From assembly GCF_012489685.1 (NCBI RefSeq), contig NC_080043.1, positions 11,526,223-11,590,222 of the forward strand: a stretch of DNA of 64,000 nt, in the 5' to 3' direction. A program made the position numbers and the translations under genes. Below are positions 49,640-61,430 of the stretch, piece after piece. Under the pieces are notes generated by a model, which made no database searches, was not told the DNA's origin, and was given only the letters and a program-made list of their open reading frames with translations. The DNA comes from Lotus japonicus (taxonomy: Eukaryota; Streptophyta; Magnoliopsida; Fabales; Fabaceae). The stretch's first letter is position 1. Every line of letters starts with the position of its first letter.

Positions 49640-50010
49640 TGAGGCCACAAATGTGAAAGGGACTTGGAGGCCTTGTTGACATTCGATCGAACACAATGAA
49701 CGCTCCAAGAAGAAACTTGTTGAGTATGACTCATAGGTAATGTCAAGTGGACAAGTTGTATTTGACCCAACTGTTTGTTGGGGGTGCGACTAGGGTGTGG
49801 GGGTGCAGGGGCAGTTAGGGACATTATTGTAATTTGAATAATCTCCCTATATAAGCTTGTAAGTTGTAACACTATAACCCAAGAGTATTCTGAATCTTAA
49901 TCAATAAATGAAACTATAGTTGCTCTATAGTGACAGACGTAGACAATTTAACCGAACTGTACACCAAAGTCTTGTGTGACTAATTCAATAATGCAGTGAA
50001 AACAAAACAG
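49640..50010 (+). mobile_element. Copia-type LTR fragment or solo LTR
   Basis: 'cctatataagcttgtaag' looks like an LTR promoter. It is followed by 'caataaatg' and 'acgtagacaatttaaccgaa', then 'gtcttgtgtgac', the usual wording at the 3' end of plant copia LTRs. No internal region or second LTR is adjacent. Ends are uncertain. Confidence 0.5.
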
Positions 50011-50396
50011 ACAATACATCATTTAAATTCTATTTTATTAAAGATTTTATCTTTTTCCTTGGTGGATATCGCCCCATTTTCACTCTAAGTAGTTCCGTCT
50101 CTAATGACAATATATTGTAGAAAGAGTAAAATAAACATATGAAATTCATAAATTACAAGAGTTAAATTCATATAAATAATCTCTACAAGTATAGCATAGC
50201 ATGCACAGACAAACCACTACTTAGTATACAAGCAAGGACCATAAATAAAATAAGGTAAAACAACAAACAAGAATCTAAACAAACGGGCTCAATAAGAGAA
50301 AGATATCATATCTGAAGAGATAGAAGAAGCAATTAGAGTCTCATTCTTGTCAGCATTAGATGCAAGAGCAAAATGATCATCAAGGAAGCCCAGCCA

Positions 50397-52978
50397 TCAC
50401 CTCAAGTTCAATGTTGGTTGCTTCTTCTTTTGTTGTTTTGTCAGAAGAATGGAGAATCGACCAAATCCAAACTTCTTCCTCTTTGCACAGAACTGCTTCT
50501 GACCATTCTCTTTCTCAGCTTGCCTCTCATAGTATGGATCATTGATTTGCTTGCCAAGCATCTGAGCCAATGACACCTTCCGCTTCACCGAGCTTCTTCC
50601 TCTAAGCATCATCCCAGTTTCAAACTCTCCTGGCACCATCAGCTTCCTGCTCAATATTTGCCCGATCGACAGCGTTGGCTGCAGAACTGTCCTGCCTTCA
50701 TCATTAACCAGATTCATCTCACTCACATCAAGTGATCTCGAATCTCTTCGCCGGTGAGAAGGGTGAGAATTTTTGAACTTCATAGAATAATGTATCGAAG
50801 AACGCCTCCTGTGACTGTCGGAACGCCAGTTCCTTAGAGCCTCCTCCACCGCAAACTTTCCTCTATTTGCAGCCTCTACTTTTTCCAAAGCTTCTTCAAG
50901 GGCCTTCTTGCTGAATTTAACTTCTTCTGCAGCTTCCTCTACCCTTTTCAAAATGTCAAGTTTTGATAAATTTGCCTCATCAACTTGAAGCATAGCATCA
51001 AAGACTCTCTTCTTAGAGCATTCCTCGGCTTCGTGGGCTTTGTAGGTCAGAGCAGTGTACTCTTCAAAGGAAAGAGTAACCCCATCACAATCTCTCTCAT
51101 GATGAGATAAAATTTTGATTTCTTCAAGAGCTGAAGCTTCTGCAGCTCTAGCAGCTTCCTTCATTTTCCTGGCAGCAACTAATCTGATTTCAGCAGTTCT
51201 TATCATAGCTTTGGTGTGTTCAATCTCAGACATTGCTCTCAGAACTTCTGATTTTGCAGCTTCTCCCATTTTCTTGAAATGCTCTGCCTCGGAACTCAAT
51301 CGCTGGAGCTCTCTTGCAATATCTGAAGGATCATCATCTAGATCAACTTTGATCTCAGCATCTTTGGCCACTTGCAGTTTCTGTCTGGTCTGGTTTAGCT
51401 CTTCCTCTAGAGAAGTCATTTTTGAACAATTCTGAGTTAACCTCTCGCGAGTTTTCCCAAGTGAGATCCTTTCCTTCTCTAGCTTGTTGTTGAGTGATTC
51501 GACAGAAGCTCGAACCTCAGCAATATCATTTGTAGTTCTGTTCAGATTCAATTTTGCCTTCTTCAATTCCATTAAGATTAAGCCCGGAGCCGTTGAAGGG
51601 TTGGGAATACAACCTTCATTCGAAGGCTGAAGAACATGACTCACATGGTTTTCCTTTTCATGTACATTCTCATTCTCCTTATTATCACATAAAGTCATCT
51701 TACTGTTCAAATTCGCTTCGGATTCTTGTAGCTTTGATTTCAGATTTTCCACAAGCTTTTTGGTACTTTCCAGCTCTTTCAAGACATCAAGAGTTTCCCT
51801 TTCTTTCAGGATCAGTTCTTTCTCCAGTGCACCAGCTTGCTCCTCCAGTTTTCCAGTGTCAAGCTCTTCCTTGTGAAGCCGCTAAAAAGAAAGAGAGAAA
51901 ATTTCACAATCTATCACCACAACACAAATGCCTAACAAGTGTAATTCAAAATGCACATTCTCACACAAGAAGAGGCATTATCTATCTAGCAACTACTCTC
52001 CCAAACTTCATTCCAGTTGATCATAAATAGAGAATTGCTAGAAAATAAATACTTGGCAATAATGTAGCATATAAGACAATGGTTATTTTTTCTCTTGAGA
52101 ATCTTCCAAAAAGAAATACCCATACAACTCAGAAAAAAACCACAAATAAGGTTTTTTTTTTTTTGAACATAACCACAAATAATGTAATCATGCAGAAGAA
52201 GTCAAAACAAAACAAAATAATCATAACCATAATAAATAACAGATGAGATTTTTGTTTGGTAACAAATATGGTAGAACGGAGAGAAAACATCTCCAGACTA
52301 CGAGACGGGGCGCCAATAACATGCCCGGGACAAGCAAATGCCAATTCCTAGACAGGAGCGCTAGAGGATCTCAATAGGAGGGTTGTCCACCAATAGAGAG
52401 GATTCGAATCCTCAACTATGGGTAAGTGAGAGTTAAAATTGGAACATGTGGCCAATTGTGCCAACTTGGCACAAATATGAGATTTTGAAGATACAAAATC
52501 ATGTAATTCAGACATTCTGATAACATCACAATTTACATTCTTTTATTACTGTAGCTTTACAGATCCAAGCCTCCCTCCCCAGAAATCCCTCAGCACAAAC
52601 AACACAAACAGATCCTTAAACCATAATCCACTAGCCATACATGCATCACGAAACAAATTACAAAAACTAATTATATATAATAATTAAATAATCAAAATCA
52701 AAACTTTGGAGTGAAGTGTAACACAACACTACTAAATTAAATTAACTAACAAAACATGATAATAATTCATAAAAAGAAAGGTTTACCTCCTGAGAAGCAA
52801 TGAGGCTACTATGATTATGAGTGGTACTGAGAACAGGCTTCCAGTAACCTAGACCGCCGAATCGAGTCACCGCCTCTTTCACCGACTCAAATGGCGCCGA
52901 AGTATCAATCTCCACTCTCACAATGTCCGAACCCGGTTCAACCCGGTTCGCCGCCGCACGAGTAGCTTCTTCTTCCAT
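50397..52978 (-). CDS. WEB family (DUF827) coiled-coil protein
   Basis: Two exons (52787-52978 and 50397-51881) joined in phase at SLIASQE|RLHKEEL, giving 558 residues. Start MEEEATRAAANRVEPG. The N-terminal IDTSAPFESVKEAVTRFGG block is the WEB/DUF827 signature. Residues from about 65 to 420 are heptad-rich coiled coil (KELESTKKLVENLKSKL onward; long Glu/Lys/Ala runs in EEAAEEVKFSKKALEEALEKV). The tail carries SLAQMLGKQ and ends in a basic patch (KRKKFGFGRF, QQKKKQ). WEB1 and PMI2, founders of the family, act in light-driven chloroplast movement. This member belongs to the shorter related group, so that role is only inferred. A SINE sits in its single intron. Confidence 0.93.
52253..52476 (-). 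mobile_element. tRNA-derived SINE, copy 3, in the WEB gene intron
   Basis: A 10-base duplication ATGAGATTTT flanks it (52243-52252 and 52477-52486). On the minus strand it begins with A-box-like TGGCACAATTGG, has B-box-like GGATTCGAATCC and ends ACCAAACAAAAA. At 224 bases it shares its architecture with the SINEs at 28772 and 30417. Confidence 0.85.
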
Positions 52979-53984
52979 CGGATGAGTAGAGAAGAGAAGA
53001 AGAAAACGACAAAGAGAGAAAAAGTTGATGTTTGTTTGAAGAAATTGGGAGCTAAATAAGCACTGAAAGAAAGTCACAAACGGTCTTGTCTCATCTTGTC
53101 TACGCGTGTCGTGTGCTGAGACCGGACTCATTGCCTTGATTCTCGAGACGAAGTGGGTCCTGGGTCCAGCATGTCTCGGGTGCACTTTTTGCAAAGGTTT
53201 GTGTCAACGGTAACAAACACCAAAAGTCTAGAAGATTACATAGAGTACTCAGATTACATATAATCATTTATAATAATTAGAAACAAAAAGTAAAATATAG
53301 TTCGTAAAGGTACACGCATTTTTTTGGTGTGATACCTACATTAGATGTTCTAGTAGATTAACAACATGTAGTAGTTGAAATTATAATTCACGAAGTTATA
53401 ATTTCAGTACAGTATTGCTTTTGTTCGTTGGGCAACTCAATTATCCTCTAACGACCTTAATTAGCGTCCACCGTAACCTTGAAGCGATTGCTGCGAAATT
53501 CGACCAAGCATTAAACCTGAGCGACATGGTTTCGATTACAGAGATGTCTAACACGATTGAATTAATGTCATTAATCTCGAGGTACATTATTGAAAAAATA
53601 CAATTGCTGATTCATGTGATACATGGGTCTTTTTACTTTATCAACTCATTATGGGTATCATACTTGACCTAACTTAAGGTACCACATCAAACACCAAAAA
53701 TATTTATTAGAAGAGATATGTAATTGCTTCTCGAACAAGTTAGTGAATATGTTAAAAGACAATAAAGAAAGAAAGTAATTTAAGCTATTTAGTATTTAAA
53801 CAACAATATACAACGTATTATCACCACTTGAATAATTAATGTGTTCATGCGATATGATAATTGATAATAACTCCTACGCCTTTCTTGTTATCTCCATTAA
53901 CTCTTTTCCCACAATTTACTTCAAATATTTGATCATACACCGATATAACTTGTTCTATCGTTTAAATTAATATAATCTTATGTT
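52979..53984. other. WEB gene promoter side and spacer
   Basis: The first 200 bases upstream of the WEB start are richer in G+C and likely include its 5' UTR. A plus-strand frame at 53415-53672 has no recognisable product. Nothing else was seen. Confidence 0.4.
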
Positions 53985-54740
53985 TCTTAAAATATTGAAT
54001 AATGATAGATAGTATAAACATAATGATGATGTTAGTGGGTGATTAAGATGGTGGTGATGCATGGTAGTAGTGGCGGTGACGACGGAGATGGTAGCAGTTA
54101 CGACGATAGTAGTGGCGGTGATAGAGGGTAGAGGTTCTGGCGATGACTGTAGAGATAATAGTGATGATGCTGAGTAGTGGCGGCAATGGAGGGAGGTGGT
54201 TGTGGCGGTGGTGGTGGGGGTGGCGGTGATGGTGCGTCGTGGTAGTAGGTAGGGCGATGATGGCGATCGTGGTAGAGGGAGGTGAAGACGGTGTTGGTGG
54301 TAGTGGTGGGGAGTATTATGGTGGTCGCAGTGTTGTGGGGCGGCGGTGGTATTGGAAGGTGATGGAGATGATGGTGGTTGTGGCGACAATGACGACGACG
54401 ACGGTAGCAGTGGTGACAACAACGTAATGGCAGTAGTGGAGTGTGGTGGCGGTGGTGGTGGCGGTGGAGGCAGTGGTGGTGGCGACGATGGAGAGTAGTG
54501 GTGACAGTGGTGTTGGAGGGTGGTGATGGAGAGTGATAGTGGTGGGTTAGGGTGATTAAATATTTACAAGTAGTTTATACATCACACTCTTATCATGCTT
54601 TATCCATTATCTATATGGTGGATTAAATAATCTATCATTTTAATGTATAATAGTAGATTGATGAATAAACATATACAATACAATGTTAACACCAAATAAT
54701 AAATAAGTCCATAATGTACTATATAATATGTTGATTTTAT
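53985..54740. repeat. Dispersed repeat, copy 2, with long GGT-type microsatellite
   Basis: About 550 bases of GGT/GGC/GAT triplet-rich DNA are followed by the blocks 'gattaaatattta', 'tatcatgctttatcc' and 'aatgttaacaccaaataat' shared with 3930-4390. Open frames through the triplet tract are composition artefacts. Confidence 0.65.
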
Positions 54741-56268
54741 TTACATTAACACCAAAAAAAAGGATAAGTCATTTCGCTATCTATAACGGGTTGAGTCAAG
54801 AATATAAGCATTTAAGCATTTTGTCTTTAATATATTTTCTTATTTGTAGTTAAGTGGAAGGATAATATAAAACATGAAGTGGCTCAAGAAGATTGTACCC
54901 AATATGTTAGCATAGAGTTTGATATTAAAAATAATTCTGATCGGATTAGGCCAATCAAATTACCTAGGGATCGATTGAGGAGGAAGTGGTGGAACCTTGG
55001 TTGGGGAAGGCTTTGCTTGGCGGGCGCGACGAGGATGGGCTGGGGGTCCAAGCATAGTTCATGAGCTCGAGAGAGGTCCTTACGAAGGCACTCTGATGCC
55101 TAATTTAGTGGTTGGGCCACCCAAGAAAATATCCAAGTTATGAAGAATAGATAGCGTACATGACTCCTCTTGTGAGAGAGCCTTATATACCCGTTCGTAG
55201 GGTATGAGTAGCTCAGGGGTGTCATGAGTGCCTAAAATATGGGTGCACATGGAGTGTTGGATCCTTCTTAGCCACCAGCTATCCTCGCAGTGACCTAACA
55301 ACCAAGGGTCTCTTATTAGTGAGAACTAGATCTTGAGCCTCACACCTACTCCCTAAAAATAGGTCATAGAGTCAGTGATGGGATGAGTGAGGTGATGAAG
55401 ATCTCAATAAAAGCAAATTAGATAAAAAGATTATGATTTCTCAATAATATGTTTGCTTAAAAGAAGGCTTTTAATAGGATTAATGATTATGAAAGAAAAT
55501 TTTCTCGTAAAGATATCAGAACCGGGGTGTTTAGGACACATCACCATTGATCGAGCATCAAGTGGAAAATATGTTGTTACATCTTTTGCAAAAGAACATA
55601 ATCAGGAGCATGCAACCTCTAATAGTAAGCAGAAATTGCCCTCACAAAACAGTTTTTGTCTCCCAAGTTTTTAAAGTTGAAATGACAACTCGATATGCTA
55701 TACGCCAAAAATTAGTTTTTAAGTTTAAGTCAACAACCTGGAGGAGAGTTGCACTGCTAAAGATATCAACAATAATTTCAATGTTCTGAGAGGTTGGGGA
55801 AATGGAAGAAGATGAAACATTCTATTTCGTTACTTCAAATCAAATTAAACAAAGAACTAATCTTTCTTCTATGAAATTCAACTTGATGTTGATAGTCAAA
55901 TAGCCTCATATGACCTATTAGTCATGATAACCTAATAATAATGATGTCTATATATTAGGTATTAATGACATAGTAACTCTATGTATTAGATAGTGAAGCT
56001 TGCTGCCGCACACTTTTGAGTTTAAAGACCTTTCATATGGCCTATTAGTCTATCTGTAAAAAGTTGTAACTGATTCTTTAGCAAAATTATCCGAAAATTT
56101 AGTGGTTTGTGTTCTTACATGAACATGTAGGTCCTTCCTTTAGGATTTATGGTAGTTATTGTTGAGCATAAGAGAGAACCTGCTTTATTCAATAAGAGCC
56201 TAGCCTTTTATAGTGGAGCTTGACTCTTGACTTAAATATTACATTTGAGCCTCATCTATAGTGTATTG
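54741..56268. other. Intergenic DNA with unidentified repeats
   Basis: Segments near 54940-55310 have mixed composition and short open frames on both strands but no family I recognise. Possible retroelement debris. Confidence 0.35.
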
Positions 56269-57403
56269 TGGTAGGAAATAACACAGCTGAAGAAGTAAAA
56301 TAAACCATGAGCGCAATCAGCAACACAAGAATATAACGTGGAAACTCCAAAACCGGAGAAAAAACCACGGCCGTTGTTAAAACCGACAGCTAGAGAATAA
56401 ACACTATGTGAAAATAGTTACAACACATAGACTTCACTCTCAACCACCCCATGACCCCAGTACACCCACACTCTCCAAAGTGAATATTTGAACTACATCT
56501 CACAATGCTCTTAAACAAGAGCATAAGAGAAAAAAAAAAACACAAATATAAACTTAAAGTGTTTTCACGTGCTACTGCTTGGTGTTTTTGGTTTGTTGAA
56601 ACAAAGAGTTTGAGATCCCTATATATAGTCTTGGACTCTCCCACCCCTCAGTAATCTAAGCGATGTGAGACTTCTCCAAGATGCATAACTTGATCTTTGT
56701 TCTCCTTCATTAGCAATGTAGGACTTACATTGCAATCAACCCTAACAATCTCCACCTTGATTGTAATGGTCTTCAGTTTTCATTGTCTACACCGACAATC
56801 ATTGTCTTCACCGACAAACATAATTCTCATCGTCTATATACCGACAAATTAAATTATCATACTCCACCATAAAGAGTACACTACACTTAAAACTAAACCA
56901 TCCCAAGAATTTTCTTCACTTTGAACTAAACCATTCCAAGAATTTCCACCTGCCGAAACCTTGCTGAAAATTTATGGTTCAACTTCTATGTTGGCTTTCT
57001 CCAGAAGTTCATCAGCCATCGACATAATCACGTACCTTGCATCAACGCCAACCAATGCCTGCACGCTATCACCACACACCTTGCATTTATATCAACCAAT
57101 GCCTGTGTGCCACCTGGACAAGTTCATGCCCAGAACGCCTTGTGTAATCATGATTGCATCAACTCCTCCATCACAGCTGCAGACCGATTGTAAATCGTGC
57201 AACTGGTTGGTTCTCAGCCATAACCTCCCAAAACAGCACTTCACAATGTCACACTTCTTCAACACCTTCGCAATACCACACAAAGTGATATCCATTGAAC
57301 CGGAAGCTCTAATACCACTGTTAGGAAATAACACAGCTGAAGAAGTAAAATAAACCAGGAGCGCAATCAACAACACAAGAATATAACGTGGAAACTCCAA
57401 AAC
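56269..57403 (-). mobile_element. Short copia/TRIM-like LTR retroelement
   Basis: The first LTR spans 56269-56747, about 480 bases; on the plus strand it ends 'aaccctaaca'. It is followed by 'atctccaccttgattg', the complement of a polypurine tract. Only about 560 bases later, 'gctctaatacca' (57306-57317) is the complement of an initiator-Met tRNA primer site. The second LTR then starts 'tgttaggaaataacacag' at 57319 and matches the first for about 85 bases before breaking off. The element is in reverse orientation, has no gag or pol and is truncated in one LTR. Confidence 0.8.
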
Positions 57404-58078
57404 AGACCACCCTGAAATGACTTGTAAAGTGTCCGAACAGCCCACCAAAGCGCCAAGAGAACCACGTAAGCACGATGACATCAAAGTCAACCGTGTACGC
57501 GAAAAGTCCACTTAAAAGATTCCCCACTTACTTGCAGAGAAATCAACGTGCACATCATACTTATAAATATAGGTTTTGTCATTCATTTACGTAACATGTT
57601 ATTAATTCTTAACATTTATGTGTTCTTCGTAGACTATGAAGTCTCTCTTTACTTCTCACTGACTTGAGTGTTAGAGTGTCTTTCGCTCAAGGCAAACGTC
57701 TCAGTCATCTCAGGCCAACACCGAGCACGGGGAAGAGGTACACTCCAAATTCTGGAAAGAACAATTGGTGTCATGTGTCTGACTATTGTACTTTTATTCT
57801 CAAAATTTTATATTTACAAAAAAAAAATTAGTGTAAAATTATGGAATTAAAATAATCACTTATATATATACGTTAATGGGAAAGATATTATATCTACACA
57901 TTTAATTTTTAATCTACGAAGTTTCTTAGGCATAACCTTTCGAGCACAAAAGAAACTTAACGAATAAACAACCGCCAATGGAGTTAGCAAAAGTTTAGTG
58001 GAGTTAAAGAACCACCAACAGCTATTACCACATGCATAATTCAATATAGATTTAGAAAAAAACAAATTGCCAGTGAGC
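57404..58078. other. Intergenic DNA, no gene seen
   Basis: The first 200 bases may be further retroelement debris. A minus-strand frame at 57856-58065 is AT-rich and unsupported. Confidence 0.35.
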
Positions 58079-58089
58079 AGCTTAATCTT

Positions 58090-58410
58090 TTTTTCTAAAG
58101 AAAAAGATTTATTGATAAAGGAACACTCATGAGAACAAATCTCTCATGAGAAAAAGAAAGCACTATAGCCGAATTATTACAAACAACACCCCCTCTAAAA
58201 AAGTCTTACTAAAGAGCATGCCTCATTAAAATCTTACTAGGAAAAACCCAATGGGAAAAACCTAGTGAAGAAGAGTACATACTTTTAAGCATGCCACTAA
58301 CTAATAAGAAGTCGCTAACTCAACAATGGAAAATAACCACCTTGGCCTCATAACACAGCAACATAAAACACCAGTACACTTGCAAACTTAAGTGCAGCAA
58401 AACACTTGAT
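58090..58410 (-). mobile_element. Retroposon with A-tail and 11-bp target duplication
   Basis: AGCTTAATCTT flanks it (58079-58089 and 58411-58421). On the minus strand it contains 'cactaggtttttcccattgg' and 'gtttttcctagtaag', wording also found near the ends of plant retroelements, and finishes in an A-rich tail. It shares a core with the smaller copy at 27334-27505. It overlaps the last bases of the neighbouring F-box-associated pseudogene through its duplication. Confidence 0.7.
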
Positions 58411-58419
58411 AGCTTAATC

Positions 58420-59697
58420 TTAACGAGGTAAAACCAAACTTTGGACATAAGTGTTGACATTCAGCCAAAGTTTGTTGTCGGGGTGTTGAACATGTTTCAC
58501 GCTATTCTCTCTTAGGTTATACTTGATAGCTTTGAAACCATGTATAAGCATCAGGATGTCACCATCTTCACATAAGCATATTTTTGGTAGACTAAATGCA
58601 TACCTTTCACATCGAAGATGTGCATAACTGACACTCATCTATCGAGTCCAAGACTCTCGAACTCCAAACTCTCTCATTTGCCACACAATAAAATGGGTTT
58701 CCTCATGGTTATAATAAAGACACAGACAATCCCCCAAAACTCCAAAGCCTGTGCTAGTATAAGGCACGCCACCAGTATCCGGCAATGACAAAAATCTATA
58801 TGTCTCCTCACGCATGTCAAATGAAAGAATCGCCATTTGGATAATATCGTCGCACTCATCGTCCTCACTATCCCCAATGTGTTCATACAAATTGTTGGGA
58901 TCTTCTAATAACCAATTAACACAGCCACCCACGAATTTCCCAACTCTCGACATTAGCGAAAGTGGTCTGCCGGGATCACTCGAAATATTTCTCCAGTGAC
59001 TATCACCCATGCAATAAACCATTGTCTTTGTTATCATCTTTCCACGACTAGGATAATCTGAAAGCACCACCACCTTGCAATGAGGAAATATAAAATTAAA
59101 CCAAAAGGATCATGTGTATGTGTTGAATAATGAAAATTATGTCGTGTTTGAATTTGTATTCATGCTCATATTACATTGACTTAACTGTACGCTAAATTCT
59201 TCTCTACTTTTTATGATCAAAATACTCCGCATTCATGGTAATAACAAGTGGGGATGACTTGACCAAAATAAACATTATTTTCATATTAAAGACTAGCTTA
59301 AGTTGTAAAATTCTCCTAAATACAAAGAATAATATATGATAATATGAGTGAATGAAAACAGTTTTATGGTTTTAAATTTTTGGTCAACAACTTGAAGGTT
59401 TGCTATCCTAAGTTTTTCACAATATTAAAGATTAACCACTAAAAGTAATCGCAATCTAAAATTTTGATGGTATGTATTTATCTTTTAAAAAAACTTATAT
59501 TCTCAAAGATATCAATCCCCAAAAGGATTGGATATTGAAATTTTAACTCACCTTGTAAGTGTCACGTGAATCATCATAGCCAAACCCAAACCTCCTGCTG
59601 TTGCCGATACTAAAGGATGGTGATTTCTTGGACCTTAATTGTGTGGCTGGGTTCCAAATTCGGACCCAAAACTTGTCTGTTGTTCCTTTGTTATGAT
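58420..59697 (-). pseudogene. F-box-associated domain gene, truncated and nonsense-mutated
   Basis: Two exons, read downward. 59552 to about 59697 gives FWVRIWNPATQLRSKKSPS and RFGFGYDDSRDTYK. The second, from 59073 (acceptor 'gcaag'), gives VVVLSDYPSRGK, HWRNISS and VGGCVNWLLED, typical of the FBA domain of SCF adaptors. A TAG at 58639-58641 interrupts SWTR-MSVSYAHLR in frame; the family usually has a leucine or similar there. The frame then continues to 58420. The F-box half is missing: a copia LTR begins about 20 bases upstream of the first recognisable residues. Insertion plus the stop makes a functional product unlikely. Confidence 0.82.
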
Positions 59698-59715
59698 TGT
59701 CTGCATTTTAGCTAA

Positions 59716-60661
59716 TGTTTTGGTCTGTGACAAGATGTCGGACACGATGTCTTAACATCTTGACTATGACATGTGTCCCAGCCAACTGCTGTGTGCTTGG
59801 ATGATTAATTGTGAAGCTTTGGATTGATTTCGTGGTAATCAAGTTAGGGTTGTTGAAAAAAAGCTTCAGTGTGCTGCTCAAGGAATATATCAAGTGTGAT
59901 CAAATATGTTTCTGTTTCAGAAGATTTGATATGGTTTTAAGTTGTGAAAGTTCCAATCTATTTTCAAATCTTATTTGATAAGATTTGGTTCTGTTTTAAA
60001 AAGATTGACTTTCTGTTTTGTTGTGGACTCCTTTGTTCGTTCAAGCCCATCAAAGACAAGACCTGAAGAACTGCTATTTATGAAGACCTAAACCTAGTTG
60101 CTAGGTGTGCCTTTTTGTGGAGAAATTAGGGTTTCATATTCGTGAGTTCACACTGTGTTTCTGTTGTTCTCTCAGCAGCTTTATGTTCTTGTATTAGCTG
60201 AGAGTTGTTGTGTTTGTAGTTTGATCATGAGATCTATCTTTCAATCTCTTGTGTAAGGGATCGGTCACTGTGGCAGTGATCATTAGGAGTTAGAGGAAGT
60301 TTCCTCGTAGCTTAGAGGGAAGGGCTAAGCTAGATTCACTAGTTGTAATAGTGGTAGACATTGAAGAGGCTCTATACTAAGGGGGAGTAACTTAGGTATA
60401 GGAGAGACTTTCATGTATGACCTGAGAGCTATTACTAAGATAGTGAATTGACTCCTGGATTGGTATCCTCCAGATGTAGGTGATGTTACACCGAACTGGG
60501 TTAACAATTCTCTGTGTTTTTTAGTGATTTATTGTTGCTACTGTGCTGTTTCCACTGTATTAAACGTTGTGGCTTAATTTCTGTACTGTTGTGCAATTGT
60601 CGAACCGATTGTCCCAACATCGCGTTCGACATCTGTCCTGTGTGCGAGAACCAGAATTTCA
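59716..60661 (+). mobile_element. 5' LTR of copia element A
   Basis: Begins TGTTTTGGTCTG and ends CCAGAATTTCA. It is directly followed by the primer-binding site TGGCATCAGAGC (60664-60675), complementary to initiator-Met tRNA with one change from the common form. About 946 bases. The exact 5' end is inferred from the TG and the loss of F-box homology. Confidence 0.75.
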
Positions 60662-60711
60662 ATTGGCATCAGAGCAGGCACCCTATTCTGTTTGGGTGAG
60701 TTCCAGGGAAT

Positions 60712-61430
60712 ATGTATTCTGGTTTCATGGACAACATTAAAGAAGGAGGATCACTCCTTAGGCCACCTTTATTGGATGGTACCAACTATGATTATTGGAA
60801 GGCTCGTATGGTTGCTTTTCTTAAATCTATGGACAGCAAAACATGGAAAGCAATTGTGAAAGGTTGGAAACATCCAGTTGTAGTATCTAAAGAAGGAACA
60901 TCAACAGAAGAATTGAAGCCCGAAGAAGAGTGGACGAAAGAAGAAGATGTAGAAGACTCCAAAGCCTTGAATGTTATTTTCAATGGAGTGGACAGGAATA
61001 TGTTTAGGCTAATCAATACATGCACTGTGGCTAAGGATGCCTGGGAGATTCTCAAGACAACTCATGAAGGAACATCAAGAGTTCGAATGTCAAGACTTCA
61101 GTTGCTCACAACCCAGTTTGAAAATCTTAAAATGAAGGAATATGAATCCATCTCTGACTTTCATATACGCTTGCGTGATCTAGCCAACACATCCTTTGCG
61201 TTAGGAGAAAAAATGTCTGAAGAAAAGTTGGCAAGAAAAATCCTCAGGTCTCTACCTAAGAAGTTTGATATGAAAGTTACTGCCATTGAAGAAGCTCAAG
61301 ACGTCAGCAACATCAAGGTTGATGAACTCATTGGGTCTTTACAAACATTTGAGATGTCTCTCAATGACAAATCTGATAAGAAGAAGAAAAATATAGCATT
61401 TGTGTCCAACACTGAAGAAGATGAAGTTCA
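60712..61430 (+). pseudogene. gag: Copia gag (UBN2-type), 3'-truncated, element A
   Basis: From the ATG at 60712 the frame encodes a plant copia Gag: PPLLDGTNYDYWKARMVAFL, then LQLLTTQFENLKM and KILRSLPKKFDMKVTAIEEA, about 239 residues in the family's usual order. Similarity stops after SNTEEDEVQ. The frame then reads a purine tract and LTR B to a chance stop at 61461. Zinc knuckle, protease, integrase and RT are all missing, so element A is dead beyond this point. Confidence 0.8.

Noticed and set aside
53967..54422. A 151-codon minus-strand frame rich in Ser, Pro, Thr and His
   Set aside because: It is the reading of a GGT/GAT-type microsatellite. The composition is purely repeat-driven and there is no start context or homologue.
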